Origin: Eustoma russellianum
Lineage: Eukaryota; Streptophyta; Magnoliopsida; Gentianales; Gentianaceae
Direction: 5' to 3'
Assembly (NCBI GenBank): GCA_036186865.1
Contig: AP025062.1
Coordinates: 5,365,871-5,429,870 of the forward strand
DNA length: 64,000 bases
Below the pieces are notes generated by a model. That model saw only the letters and a program-made list of their open reading frames with translations. It was not told the origin of the DNA and made no database searches. The position numbers were made by a program, and so were the translations under genes. Positions 1 to 8,579 of this stretch are shown here, in pieces; positions within the stretch are counted from its first letter, which is position 1; the number at the start of each line of letters is the position of its first letter.

Positions 1-509
1 AAATTTAAGATGGCAAGTTGGAAGATAACCCTAGGCAAAAAACCATCAATCAACGTTGAATGAAGATCGGTCCCTCTCAAAATAACATAACTTGTCATGT
101 GATATGCACTACCATGTTGGTGTAAGGTTAAAAGCTAAGTCAAATTACGCTTCTTTCCCTTTCTTAATAAAACCATAGAGTCTACGGTGTATATCTTAGT
201 TAATAATCGAGTTGGAAAATTATTCTAAGAAAAGTCGTAGGTTCGAAGAAAGACATGCATAGCGTTGGTGTAATATTGATGTCTGGATAAGTAATAGTTA
301 TGTGATTGTATCCAGCCCAATTCGATTAAAAGCTTGCTGACCCAGTTTGCAATAAATACTTTGGTAGGTTCCTAGGAATGCTTACCAAGTTAATAGGACA
401 TTGAATTTCTGATTTACATCGTCTATGTAGCTATATAAGGCTAGAAAGTAGGAGTCCCAACATCATAGATTTGACTTTTTGGTCCGAGAATAAAACCATT
501 GACGATGGG
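1..509. other. Intergenic; weak SINE remnant at 285-440
   Basis: No gene seen. Positions about 285-440 resemble the 3' half of the tRNA-related repeat called family D here (a 'cccagtttgcaataaatac' stretch followed by 'tctgatttacatcgtct'), which recurs at 6598-6900, 24450-24615 and 34785-35010. The rest shows nothing recognisable. Confidence 0.4.
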
Positions 510-817
510 TAGGGCGGTAAACGAACCGAACGAGCCGAGTATTGCGTTGTTCAAGCTCGGTTCATTTACCTTAGCAAACGAGCCGATCTTGTTCGTGTAT
601 TTAAACGAACATATTTAATTGTTCAAGCTTGGTTCGTTTAACTCATGAACAACATTAACGAGCCGAACACCTTAAATGAACGGTGCCATTTACCGAGTTC
701 GAACAGAAAAAAGGTGTTCAAGCTCTGTTCATTAACCTTTTATCCGCGCCGAGCTCGAGCTCAAACTCGAACCAAACGAGCCGAACAACCAAACGGCTTG
801 GTTCATTTACAGTCCTA
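510..817 (+). mobile_element. hAT-type MITE, copy 1
   Basis: A 308-bp non-coding element with terminal inverted repeats (TAGGGCGGTAAA at the left, ending TTTACAGTCCTA). It is flanked by a perfect 8-bp target duplication ACGATGGG (502-509 and 818-825), the length hAT transposases make. The interior is rich in direct and inverted GAACCGAGCCGAAC / GTTCGGCTCGTT motifs. An inverted copy of the same length lies at 35168-35475. It has no coding capacity and would depend on a hAT transposase elsewhere. Confidence 0.88.
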
Positions 818-1439
818 ACGATGGGGACACTAATAAACACTCTCCTGTCTCGTGTACTGGTCGAACTGTGTCTACCGTACACAATCACTTTACTAACAAC
901 TGTATGACATTGACAATAAGGAAACAAGGGGGAAAAAGGATAATTACGTAAAACAACTGTGTGGTAAGGAAAAAGGACTTGGAAGAGAAACCCTTTTCAT
1001 CTCGAGTAAATATACGCAAACCAAATATTAAAAGATGCTGGACAAAGTAATAGGGAAAAGAGACGTTCTTGTCACATTAGATTCTTGCGTTTGCTTAGGG
1101 TCTGAAGAGGAACTGAATAACTTACACTTTACATAAGAGTCTATTCGTCATGGCTTGAACCCATGACCACAAGGTCATAAAGCATCAAACTAACTAATTG
1201 TTGCCAGGCCTGTCTTTTCGGACAAAGTAATAGGGAATATATAGGTAATGGTTCAAATATCACGTTAATTATTTCCTTTAAAAAGCTGGAGGTGTCTGTA
1301 TATAGTTGTCCTACTGTTCCTACACAAAATATTGGCAGACATACCTCAGTTATGGTTTTTCATGGGGCGTGTTGTGCTAATTCTAACCGTGGAAAAGTTG
1401 TATTAAGGAAATGAATTGAATGTCCCATGCAATAATTTC
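818..1439. other. Intergenic with an Au-like SINE remnant
   Basis: No gene. Positions about 1068-1215 are a diverged, minus-strand Au-like SINE: on that strand one reads a tRNA-like B box (GGTTCAAGCC), then 'cttatgtaaagtgtaag', then 'cctctt' and 'gcaaacgcaag'. The remainder is AT-rich with nothing recognised. Confidence 0.45.
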
Positions 1440-1444
1440 AGTAT

Positions 1445-1627
1445 TATTGTGATATTTATTATTTTTATATTATAGCCTAACTAATTTGTAGATAGATAGA
1501 TAGAGATAGAGCTTATCTTGTTAGTTGATATCTCCTCCTTGATTGTAGATATTGGTTGTAACATTCTACTTGTATATGTACACCATACGTGTATTGGAAT
1601 GAAATTATCAGAATTCACATTTCTTCA
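1445..1627 (+). repeat. 5' LTR of copia A
   Basis: 183 bp, starting TATTGTGATA and ending CTTCA. I place the start at TATTG rather than at the TG three bases in, because only this choice gives the AGTAT target duplication and puts the polypurine tract directly against the 3' LTR. It contains a (GATA)n-like run and an AT-rich stretch near 1460-1475 that could be the TATA region. Confidence 0.9.
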
Positions 1628-1639
1628 TGGTATCAGAGC
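1628..1639 (+). promoter_or_regulatory. Primer-binding site of copia A (initiator tRNA-Met)
   Basis: TGGTATCAGAGC immediately follows the 5' LTR. This matches the 3' end of plant initiator tRNA-Met, the usual copia minus-strand primer. Confidence 0.92.
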
Positions 1640-2203
1640 ATATCAAATTTCATTCCTAATTTGTCATCGGTTCCTGGAAAGTCGTCGACGTCTTTGTCCA
1701 CTATCGTCGATCTCAGTCTTGTTTGGTTAATTCACGTGGGTTTCTTCCAAACATCTTGTTTGTTTTTTTTTGTCGCTTACGTCTTGGACGACATTCATTT
1801 GTCCTCACCAGTCGGTTTTTTTTAGTTCCATTCGGTTGTCTTCTTCGTTTGTCATACAATCGACCTTCCGTGCACAAAGTCGACATTCTTGGTTGTTCGA
1901 CTTTTCATAGTCGACATTTGTTTTGTTCGACAACCAACTTCAGCAATCTACTACATTTGAACGGCGCAATCTTCAGTCACAAAGTTGACAGCAGTTTTTT
2001 TTTATTATTTCGTTCATTTTGTCAAAGCGACTACATTTGCGGCTACATTTTCAGCCGCCATTCACTTCAATCATCAATTTTGAAGATATTCAATTTGAAT
2101 ATTCCTTTGACATCCAATATTTTTTGTGCGGTTTTGCCTTCATTCAAAGTCATCAATTTGCTTTTTCTTGTTCATCGTCAAATACATTCGATTGTTTTCT
2201 GTC
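1640..2203 (+). other. Untranslated leader of copia A
   Basis: About 560 bp between primer site and first in-frame ATG. It is T-rich with many GTCGAC/TCGAC motifs. No frame encodes a capsid-like product. It presumably holds packaging and dimerisation signals (family knowledge, not seen directly). Confidence 0.6.
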
Positions 2204-5200
2204 ATGGCAACACAGTCCGTTGTCGCTAATGCTGTCGCAGTATTGTCGAGCGACTCATTGTCATCCAAAGCTGCTGCCCATGCGTCTACTGCAGCGGGTG
2301 TACCCTCTTCTTTTGTCGGTCTCACGCTTGCTCAACAACATCAGTTGGCTCAGTTTGTTGAGCAATTAAATGGAGGTAACTTTAGCCAAAATGTTCAGGT
2401 GGCAGGCAAGACAGATTCGGTTTCGTCTTCGTCTTGGCTTTTTGATAGTGGAGCCAACGCACATATTGTTAATGATCTGTCGTTATTTACTACTATTGTT
2501 ACTGACAAGGTTGCAGCTACAGTCCAAATCCCTGATGGTACACGTGTGGCCGTGCGTGCCATAGGGATAGTCAAGCTTTCGGATTCATTCGTTCTGCATG
2601 ATGTTCTGGGAGTTCCTGAGTTTGCATTTAATTTGATTTCTGTCAGTCGTTTAGTGAAAGATATGAAGTGTGCACTGAGTTTTGGCCCGGATTTTTGTGT
2701 TGTGCAGGAAATGCCGTCGAGGAAGCTGATTGGAGTGGGTAGGCAGCATGATGGTCTCTATCAGCTTACACAGTTTTCGGCTTCTCCTGCTCTTGCAGCA
2801 ATAAAGTGTGATGACACCGTCTGGCATCGTCGAATGGGTCATCTTCCTTTTTCCAAGTTTCGTTTTATTCCTTCTATTGTTGTTTCTGCTAAAGACATCT
2901 TTTGTGATGCTTGTAGTCGCGCCAAGCAAACTCGTTTACCGTTTCCTGTCAGTACTAGCGTTTCTTTGCAAGCATTTGATCTCATCCATTGTGATATTTG
3001 GGGGCCTTATAAAACGCCTAGTTTGTCTGGTTCACATTATTTCTTGACCATTGTTGATGATCACAGTCGTAGTACTTGGGTGTATTTGATGCGTTCTAAA
3101 TCTGAAACGAGTCGTTATTTGCTACATTTCCTTAAATGGGTTCGTACACAATTTAATAAGTGTGTCAAACGGGTTCGTAGTGATAATGGGTTGGAATTTA
3201 CGCATGTCTCTTTACTTAATTATTATTCTGATCAGGGTATAGAAGCTCAAACTTCTTGTGTTTACACTCCGCAACAAAATGGTGTTGCTGAGCGTAAGCA
3301 TCGTCATATTTTAGAAGTAGCCCGTGCTCTTCGTTTTCATGCCAGTTTACCTATAATGTTTTGGGGGGAATGTATTCTCACTGCCGTTTATCTCATCAAC
3401 CGTATGCCAGTTACTATACTTCAAAATAAAACACCATATGAACTTATAACGGGGTGTTTGCCTAATTACTCGCATCTTCGTGTTTTTGGTTGTCTATGTT
3501 ATGGTTATACTTATCATGGTCATCGCGACAAGTTTGCTCCCCGTTCTGCACCTGGCATATTTCTTGGTTATCCTCATTCCCAGAAAGGTTATAAAATATT
3601 TGATTTGTCCAGTCATAAGATCTATGTTAGTCGTGATGTATCTTTCTATGAAACTGTGTTTCCATTTGCTGTTGCGTCTTGTTTTGATTCATCCCACAGT
3701 TCTGCGTCGGGACTCATCGGACCTTCTACTGGAGTTCCAGTTGATTCAGTAGTTGATCCACCGCCTCCTACTCGTGTCGAGCCTGGAGTTCCAGTTGATT
3801 CGGTAGTTGATCCACCGCCTCCTACTCGTGTCGAGCCTTCACACCCTTCGACAGAATCTCCCTTAGTTCCAGCCGAATTCGAGTCTTCTACACCTTCGGC
3901 TGGTCCTGTCGAGTCTTCGGCTGGTACCAACCAGCCTTCTTTTTCGTTTCCTGCTTCTCAGTCTACCCGTAGTTTGCGTCCTCGCCAGTTATCTCGTCGT
4001 CTCACTGATTTTGCAGTTGCCTTGCCTCCTTCTCTTGTACCGTCGGCGGCCCCACCTGCTCCAACGGCGAACTCTACGGTATTTCCCTTATTTAGTTACC
4101 TTTCGTACGCTCGTTTATCTGACACTTATTATGGTTATGTCGCGGCCATTACCAAAGTGGATGAGCCGGTTTCTTTTCATCAGGCAGTTAAGCATGCGCA
4201 TTGGCGCGAAGCCATGCAACAAGAAATATCGGCTCTTGAGGCAAATAATACGTGGTCTGTTGTTCCTTTACCACCTGACAAGCGTACCATTGATTCTAAA
4301 TGGGTGTATAAGATTAAGTATAATCCTGATGGCACTATTGAGCGTTATAAAGCACGTTTGGTTGCGCGTGGTTATACTCAGGTTGAGGGTGTTGATTTTC
4401 ATAAGACTTTTGCTCCAGTTGCGAAGTTGGTGACGGTACGATGCGTGTTGGCCGTTGCTGTTGCACGCGGATGGCATATCCACCAGTTAGATGTCAACAA
4501 TGCTTTTTTGCATGGAGATCTCACGGAAGACGTTTATATGCGCATTCCACCTGATTTTTCTCGTCAGGGGGAGCACCTTGTTTTCAAGTTGCAAAAGTCT
4601 TTGTACGGTTTACGTCAAGCTTCCCGCAATTGGTATGCCAAATTTACTTCGTCTCTTACGGCACTAGGTTATACTCAGTCTTCTGCGGATCCTTCGTTGT
4701 TTATGTTATCCATTGGCTCGTCTTTTGTTGTGGTGTTAATTTATGTTGATGATGTCATTGTGGCGGGAAATGATCTTGCTCGCATCACTGCGTTAAAATC
4801 CTATCTTGATCATAAGTTTAAAATCAAGAATTTAGGGCCGCTCAAATATTTCCTTGGTATTGAGGTTGCTCGTTCCGCGTCTGGTATGGTTCTAAACCAA
4901 CGTAAGTATGTTCTTGATATTCTAATGGAATGTGGTCTCCTTGGTTGTCGTCCTGCTACCACGCCAATGGACCAAAAGGTTCAGTTTTCAGACTCAGATT
5001 CTCTTATTGATGATCCTGCATTTTATCGTCGTATTGTGGGTCGTTTGCTTTATCTTACTTTTACACGACCTGATATTTGTTATGCGGTTAATACTCTCAG
5101 TCAGTTTATGCATATGCCTCGCAAGTGTCATCTTGATGCAGTTTTTCATCTGCTTCGCTATCTCAAGCGTGCGCCTGGCCAGGGCCTTTTATTTTCGGCC

Positions 5201-5695
5201 GATTCTTCTCTTTGTCTTCAGGCATATTGTGATGCTGACTGGGCTGGCTGTCCTGTTACACGTCGTTCTACTACCGGCTATATGATATTTCTTGGTTCGG
5301 CTCTTGTTTCTTGGCGATCCAAGAAGCAACCTGTGGTTTCTCGTTCGTCTGCTGAAGCTGAGTATCGTGCCATGGCTCATGCTTCTAGTGAGATAGTTTG
5401 GTTGCGTCAGTTGTTAGCTGATCTTGGGCTCCAGATTTCTGATCCCGTTGATCTACATTGTGATAATCAAGCAGCATTACATATTGTTGCTAATCCTGTT
5501 TTTCACGAGCGCACAAAGCATATCGAGATTGATTGTCATTTTGTTCGCCAACATTACTCTGCCGGCCGCATTCGTCCTCGCAAAATATCTTCATCTCATC
5601 AGCTTGCAGATGGCTTCACTAAGGCGCTGGGCCCGACGGCATTTCAGCAATTTTTGGGCAAGTTGGGCATTGTTAACATTCATGCTCCAACTTGA
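2204..5695 (+). CDS. Copia Pol polyprotein (PR-INT-RT-RNase H), intact, no gag
   Basis: 1163 residues from the first in-frame ATG (2204, context GTCATGG). Protease has DSGA at residues 81-84. The GAG-pre-integrase HRRMGH begins at 208. The integrase core shows a DD35E triad: Asp264 (CDIWGP), Asp327 (SDNGLEF), Glu363 (NGVAERKH). RT has LDVNNAFLHGDL and YVDD at 847-850. RNase H has Asp1010 (YCDADW), SSAEAEYRA, Asp1087 (CDNQAA) and the terminal HERTKHIEIDCHFVR. There are no stops or frameshifts. Residues 1-75, where gag and its zinc knuckle belong, are only a short Ala/Ser-rich stretch and a segment (LTLAQQHQLAQFV) like the piece usually found just before protease, so an in-frame deletion of most of gag is likely. 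The frame stops just inside the polypurine tract. Confidence 0.93.
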   Translation: MATQSVVANAVAVLSSDSLSSKAAAHASTAAGVPSSFVGLTLAQQHQLAQFVEQLNGGNFSQNVQVAGKTDSVSSSSWLFDSGANAHIVNDLSLFTTIVTDKVAATVQIPDGTRVAVRAIGIVKLSDSFVLHDVLGVPEFAFNLISVSRLVKDMKCALSFGPDFCVVQEMPSRKLIGVGRQHDGLYQLTQFSASPALAAIKCDDTVWHRRMGHLPFSKFRFIPSIVVSAKDIFCDACSRAKQTRLPFPVSTSVSLQAFDLIHCDIWGPYKTPSLSGSHYFLTIVDDHSRSTWVYLMRSKSETSRYLLHFLKWVRTQFNKCVKRVRSDNGLEFTHVSLLNYYSDQGIEAQTSCVYTPQQNGVAERKHRHILEVARALRFHASLPIMFWGECILTAVYLINRMPVTILQNKTPYELITGCLPNYSHLRVFGCLCYGYTYHGHRDKFAPRSAPGIFLGYPHSQKGYKIFDLSSHKIYVSRDVSFYETVFPFAVASCFDSSHSSASGLIGPSTGVPVDSVVDPPPPTRVEPGVPVDSVVDPPPPTRVEPSHPSTESPLVPAEFESSTPSAGPVESSAGTNQPSFSFPASQSTRSLRPRQLSRRLTDFAVALPPSLVPSAAPPAPTANSTVFPLFSYLSYARLSDTYYGYVAAITKVDEPVSFHQAVKHAHWREAMQQEISALEANNTWSVVPLPPDKRTIDSKWVYKIKYNPDGTIERYKARLVARGYTQVEGVDFHKTFAPVAKLVTVRCVLAVAVARGWHIHQLDVNNAFLHGDLTEDVYMRIPPDFSRQGEHLVFKLQKSLYGLRQASRNWYAKFTSSLTALGYTQSSADPSLFMLSIGSSFVVVLIYVDDVIVAGNDLARITALKSYLDHKFKIKNLGPLKYFLGIEVARSASGMVLNQRKYVLDILMECGLLGCRPATTPMDQKVQFSDSDSLIDDPAFYRRIVGRLLYLTFTRPDICYAVNTLSQFMHMPRKCHLDAVFHLLRYLKRAPGQGLLFSADSSLCLQAYCDADWAGCPVTRRSTTGYMIFLGSALVSWRSKKQPVVSRSSAEAEYRAMAHASSEIVWLRQLLADLGLQISDPVDLHCDNQAALHIVANPVFHERTKHIEIDCHFVRQHYSAGRIRPRKISSSHQLADGFTKALGPTAFQQFLGKLGIVNIHAPT
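3731..3838 (+). repeat. 54-bp in-frame tandem duplication in copia A pol
   Basis: Two nearly identical 54-bp units (3731-3784 and 3785-3838) each encode GVPVDSVVDPPPPTRVEP, in the Pro/Ser-rich linker between integrase and RT. Only one base difference was noticed (cag versus cgg), so the duplication is recent. The linker tolerates length change and the frame is kept. Confidence 0.93.
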
Positions 5696-5702
5696 GGGGG
5701 AG
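5693..5702 (+). promoter_or_regulatory. Polypurine tract of copia A
   Basis: TGAGGGGGAG directly abuts the 3' LTR. The pol stop codon (5693-5695) is part of it. Confidence 0.88.
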
Positions 5703-5885
5703 TATTGTGATATTTATTATTTTTATATTATAGCCTAACTAATTTGTAGATAGATAGATAGAGATAGAGCTTATCTTGTTAGTTGATATCTCCTCCTTGA
5801 TTGTAGATATTGGTTGTAACATTCTACTTGTATATGTACACCATACGTGTATTGGAATGAAATTATCAGAATTCACATTTCTTCA
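5703..5885 (+). repeat. 3' LTR of copia A
   Basis: 183 bp; read side by side with 1445-1627, no difference was found. It is followed by the AGTAT target duplication. Confidence 0.9.
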
Positions 5886-6414
5886 AGTATCATGTATAGC
5901 TAATGGTTGTTTAAGTTGTGCAATTAAAATTTTACTTATAAGACAAATTCAGGACTACAGATATCCTTTGACAAGCTTAAAATTTCCCCGTAAACTAGTC
6001 CCTATCGCAATTTTATTTTATATATAGTATATTTTAGACACGCGTAAAAGAGAATGGGCAAAGACATATGACCCTCATACATACTAAAAAGTGTGATACA
6101 TAAGCTTTACCCTTAGCCCAGTTCGAATCAGTCTTTATCACATCAAGTTAGAAAAAGGCGTTCACACATGTACAAAAAGGGAAAAAAATTGATAAAAATT
6201 CTAAAAGCAAAAAAGTCAACATGTAAAGCAATTTCGTTACTGATAAGCATGAAACCAAAAAAACATTTAAATCTAGTGGTTGAATAGTATTTCTTCAACT
6301 TCATAGATACATGTTTGAATCTCCTTTCCAATATTTTTAAAAAGCATACTACCGAGCATGAAGGAATTAATATTTACTAAAATCAGTAAGATAAACCATT
6401 TGCCCCCAGGGCAT
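5886..6414. other. Intergenic, nothing recognised
   Basis: AT-rich sequence without coding potential or a recognisable repeat. Confidence 0.5.
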
Positions 6415-6900
6415 AGTCAAGCTGGTACTCGAGTTGAGATTTGTTGAAAGAGGTCAAGAGTTCGATTCCAGGGACATACACAGTGGGTTGAAATTTGTTT
6501 CAAAAAGTCAAGAGTTTGATTCCAGGGACATGCACAGTGGGTTGAGATTTGTTCCAATAGGTCAAGAGTTCAATTCCAAGGATGTGATGCTAAGCCGAAT
6601 GCCTGGTTTGCAGGGGGCACCTTGTATGGGTCACTGCGTAAGATCTCATCCAATCTAGGAAGCCGCTGGATTTCTAATTTACATCTTTCACACATGCTCA
6701 CTGGATTCGATTCCAAGGATCATGCACAGTGTGAGTGTTCCTGTGATGCTAGGTCGAATGTCTGGTTTGCGGGGGGCACCTTGTATGGGTCACTGCATAA
6801 GATCTCATCCAATCTAGGAAGCCGCTGGGTTTCTAATTTACATCCTTCACACATGCTCATTGAGATTGGAGCGGTGAGAACTCCACATGCTTATTGGGGC
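6415..6900 (+). repeat. Rearranged tRNA-related SINE cluster (family D)
   Basis: A B-box-like motif (GTTCGATTCC) and its flanks (GGTTGAGATTTGTT...CAAGAGTTCGATTCCAGGGACATGCACAGTG) recur three times at about 6430, 6489 and 6540. The downstream body (GCCGAATGCCTGGTTTGCAG ... AAGCCGCTGGATTTCTAATT) then occurs twice, about 6598-6695 and 6750-6860. This is a SINE-like unit amplified in tandem at one locus. Single copies occur at 24450, 31998 and elsewhere. Confidence 0.65.
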
Positions 6901-6924
6901 TGAAACGGTGAAGACTCTCAGGAT

Positions 6925-7070
6925 GAGGATTTTGACGCAATTTTCATTATGAGTCAATGTAAAACAATCTCTCTGTGTTTCTAACATATGAGTACCATTG
7001 TGTACATCCGACCCTCCTTACCCGCCATAAACAGAAGCCTCTAAAATAATGAGTTAATATTGTTGTTGTT
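6925..7070 (+). repeat. TTG-tailed SINE-like repeat, family B
   Basis: Matches a repeat present at least nine times in the window: 'gacgcaattttcattatg', then 'ctgtgtttctaacatatg', then 'gtgtacatccgaccc', ending in 'attgttgttgttt'. A TTG-repeat tail is typical of plant TS-type SINEs. This copy lacks the 5' part. Confidence 0.6.
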
Positions 7071-7277
7071 TAAAACTAGTTCTGAAAGACTGTTCAGTAG
7101 AAAATATTTTTTGATTTACATTTTCTATAAAATTTTAGGAACACATCATTAAAGGCTATGTGGATTGAGATTCTATCTTTATTTTATATGAAATGGGACC
7201 ATTGCGCCATAAAAAGAAAAGAATAATGTAGAAAGTAAGCGAGAAGCATTTAATCATGGTCCACACAAAATACAGAT

Positions 7278-8126
7278 GAGTTAATTGCATTTGGTATCCA
7301 TTCTTTTCCACCAAGTTTTAAGTAGCATCCAATGTTTCATGAAACACACTTGCCATCCAGACTTATAGGGTTAATAGACATCTGCCATCCATGCTGACGT
7401 CATAAAGGCAATTTTCATTTATTTTTTAAAAGTTTATAGAAAAAATAATTCAAAAATAAAAAGAAAAACCCCACCCCCACCCCAGCACACCCCCCACCCC
7501 CACAATCGACCTCCCTCCCCATCCTCCCCATCTTCCTCTTCTTCCTCCATCTTCATCTTCATCTTTTTTTCCAACCATGGTCATCTTCATCAGCCCCAAT
7601 CTTTCACAGTTTACCCTCGCTGGAGTCCAATCATATCCGTGAATTGTAGCTCCTTGAATTTGCTTGCTTTGTTTCTCAGCATTTTGCATGCTCTTGAGAG
7701 CATTGTTCAGCAAATCAACTCTCTGAAAAGAACTCCAGGAGAAACTCCTAGTCTCTTTCATCGTTACTGAGGTGATTTTGCAGATCTTAGAATGCTGCAA
7801 ACATCGCTTCCGTGCCGTTGTGGTCGGACATATTTTTGAAGTTGAAGATGGAGAAAGAAAAAGAAGATGGAGGAAGAAGAGGAAGATGGGGAGGATGGGA
7901 GGGAGGTCGATTGTGGGGGTGGGGGTGTGGTGGGGTGGAGTTTTTTTTATTTTTGAATTATTTTTCTATAAACTTTTAAAAAATAAATGAAAATTGCCTT
8001 TATCACGTCAGCATGGATGTCAGGTGTCTATTAACCTATAAGTCTGGATGACAATTGTGTTTCATGAAACATTGGATGCTACTTAAAACTTGGTGGAAAA
8101 TAATGGATACCAGGTGCAATTAACTC
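7278..8126. mobile_element. Mutator-type element with long TIRs (candidate Pack-MULE)
   Basis: 849 bp flanked by a 10-bp direct repeat AAATACAGAT (7268-7277 and 8127-8136). Arms of nearly 300 bp are inverted copies beginning GAGTTAATTGCA; they include a C-rich block on one side and its G-rich mirror on the other. Long TIRs plus a 9-11-bp target duplication fit Mutator-like elements. The roughly 280-bp centre (7560-7850) is not repetitive and includes a piece resembling a cellular gene. Confidence 0.82.
7655..7735 (-). pseudogene. Captured fragment resembling ribosomal protein S15a (uS8)
   Basis: On the minus strand the stretch translates to RVDLLNNALKSMQNAEK. The cytosolic uS8/RPS15A N-terminus is known to carry a very similar block (pattern ..VLN-x-ALKSM-x-NAEK). 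Match and position within a Mutator-type element suggest transduplication of the first coding exon. The frame diverges immediately afterwards and there is no complete domain, so this is a fragment, not a functional gene. A chance match is unlikely given the run N-x-ALKSM-x-NAEK, but I could not align it. Confidence 0.55.
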
Positions 8127-8164
8127 AAATACAGATGGTAATACTGTTACTTATTAAAAATGAC

Positions 8165-8290
8165 ATTTTCCGTGTTCTATGCTTCTGTGTTTGCACATAG
8201 TTCGAGAGGAACCAGATCACTTCGCGATCTGATGTACACAGCTTTACCTTATATTGTATGTAAGAGGCTGTTTTCGCGGCTTAAAAATGT
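8165..8290 (-). repeat. Au-like SINE fragment, upstream of the PKS gene
   Basis: Minus-strand reading: 'aagccgcgaaaacagcctctt', 'ggtaaagctgtgtacatcagatcgcgaagtgatctgg', 'tgtgcaaacacag'. These are the conserved blocks of the Au SINE family; the tRNA-like head is missing. It lies about 290 bp upstream of the PKS start codon, just before a poly-A tract (8420-8443). Confidence 0.65.
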
Positions 8291-8579
8291 GAAGTTAAGG
8301 AGGAGACAAAGGGGCTCTGTCATTGGTGAAGAACCAAGTGACAAACTGTCACTTAACTCACTCAAAATGATTATATCCACACAACTTTTCACAACTTACT
8401 ACTTCCATCGTATTAAAAGAAAAAAAAAAAAAAAAAAAAAAAACCTCCTCCATTTCCTAATTTCTACACATTCTTCTCTCCCACCACTTTCATTACTCCC
8501 TTCCATTTCACAACTTTAGCAGTCTCTCTCCAATTTTTCTTGTAATCTAGTGGTTCCAATTTCACTCTTTTTCTTCACT

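Larger units (their letters stand above)
1445..5885 (+). mobile_element. Ty1/copia LTR retrotransposon A, gag-less and very young
   Basis: A complete 4441-bp element: LTRs at 1445-1627 and 5703-5885 that look identical over 183 bp, a 5-bp target duplication AGTAT (1440-1444 and 5886-5890), a primer-binding site directly after the 5' LTR, a polypurine tract directly before the 3' LTR, and one uninterrupted protease-integrase-RT-RNase H frame between. Domain order PR-INT-RT-RH is diagnostic of copia. What is missing is gag: the frame runs from its first ATG through only about 75 residues to the protease motif, with no capsid domain and no CCHC zinc knuckle. Identical LTRs imply a very recent insertion, so it was presumably mobilised using Gag from a relative (inference). 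Confidence 0.95.

Noticed and set aside
2126..2203. An N-terminal extension of the copia A frame upstream of 2204
   Set aside because: The extension begins with GTG and is hydrophobic leader sequence; the first ATG in good context is 2204.
7450..7990. Gly/Arg-rich frames on both strands
   Set aside because: They come from the C-rich/G-rich inverted arms of the Mutator-type element.
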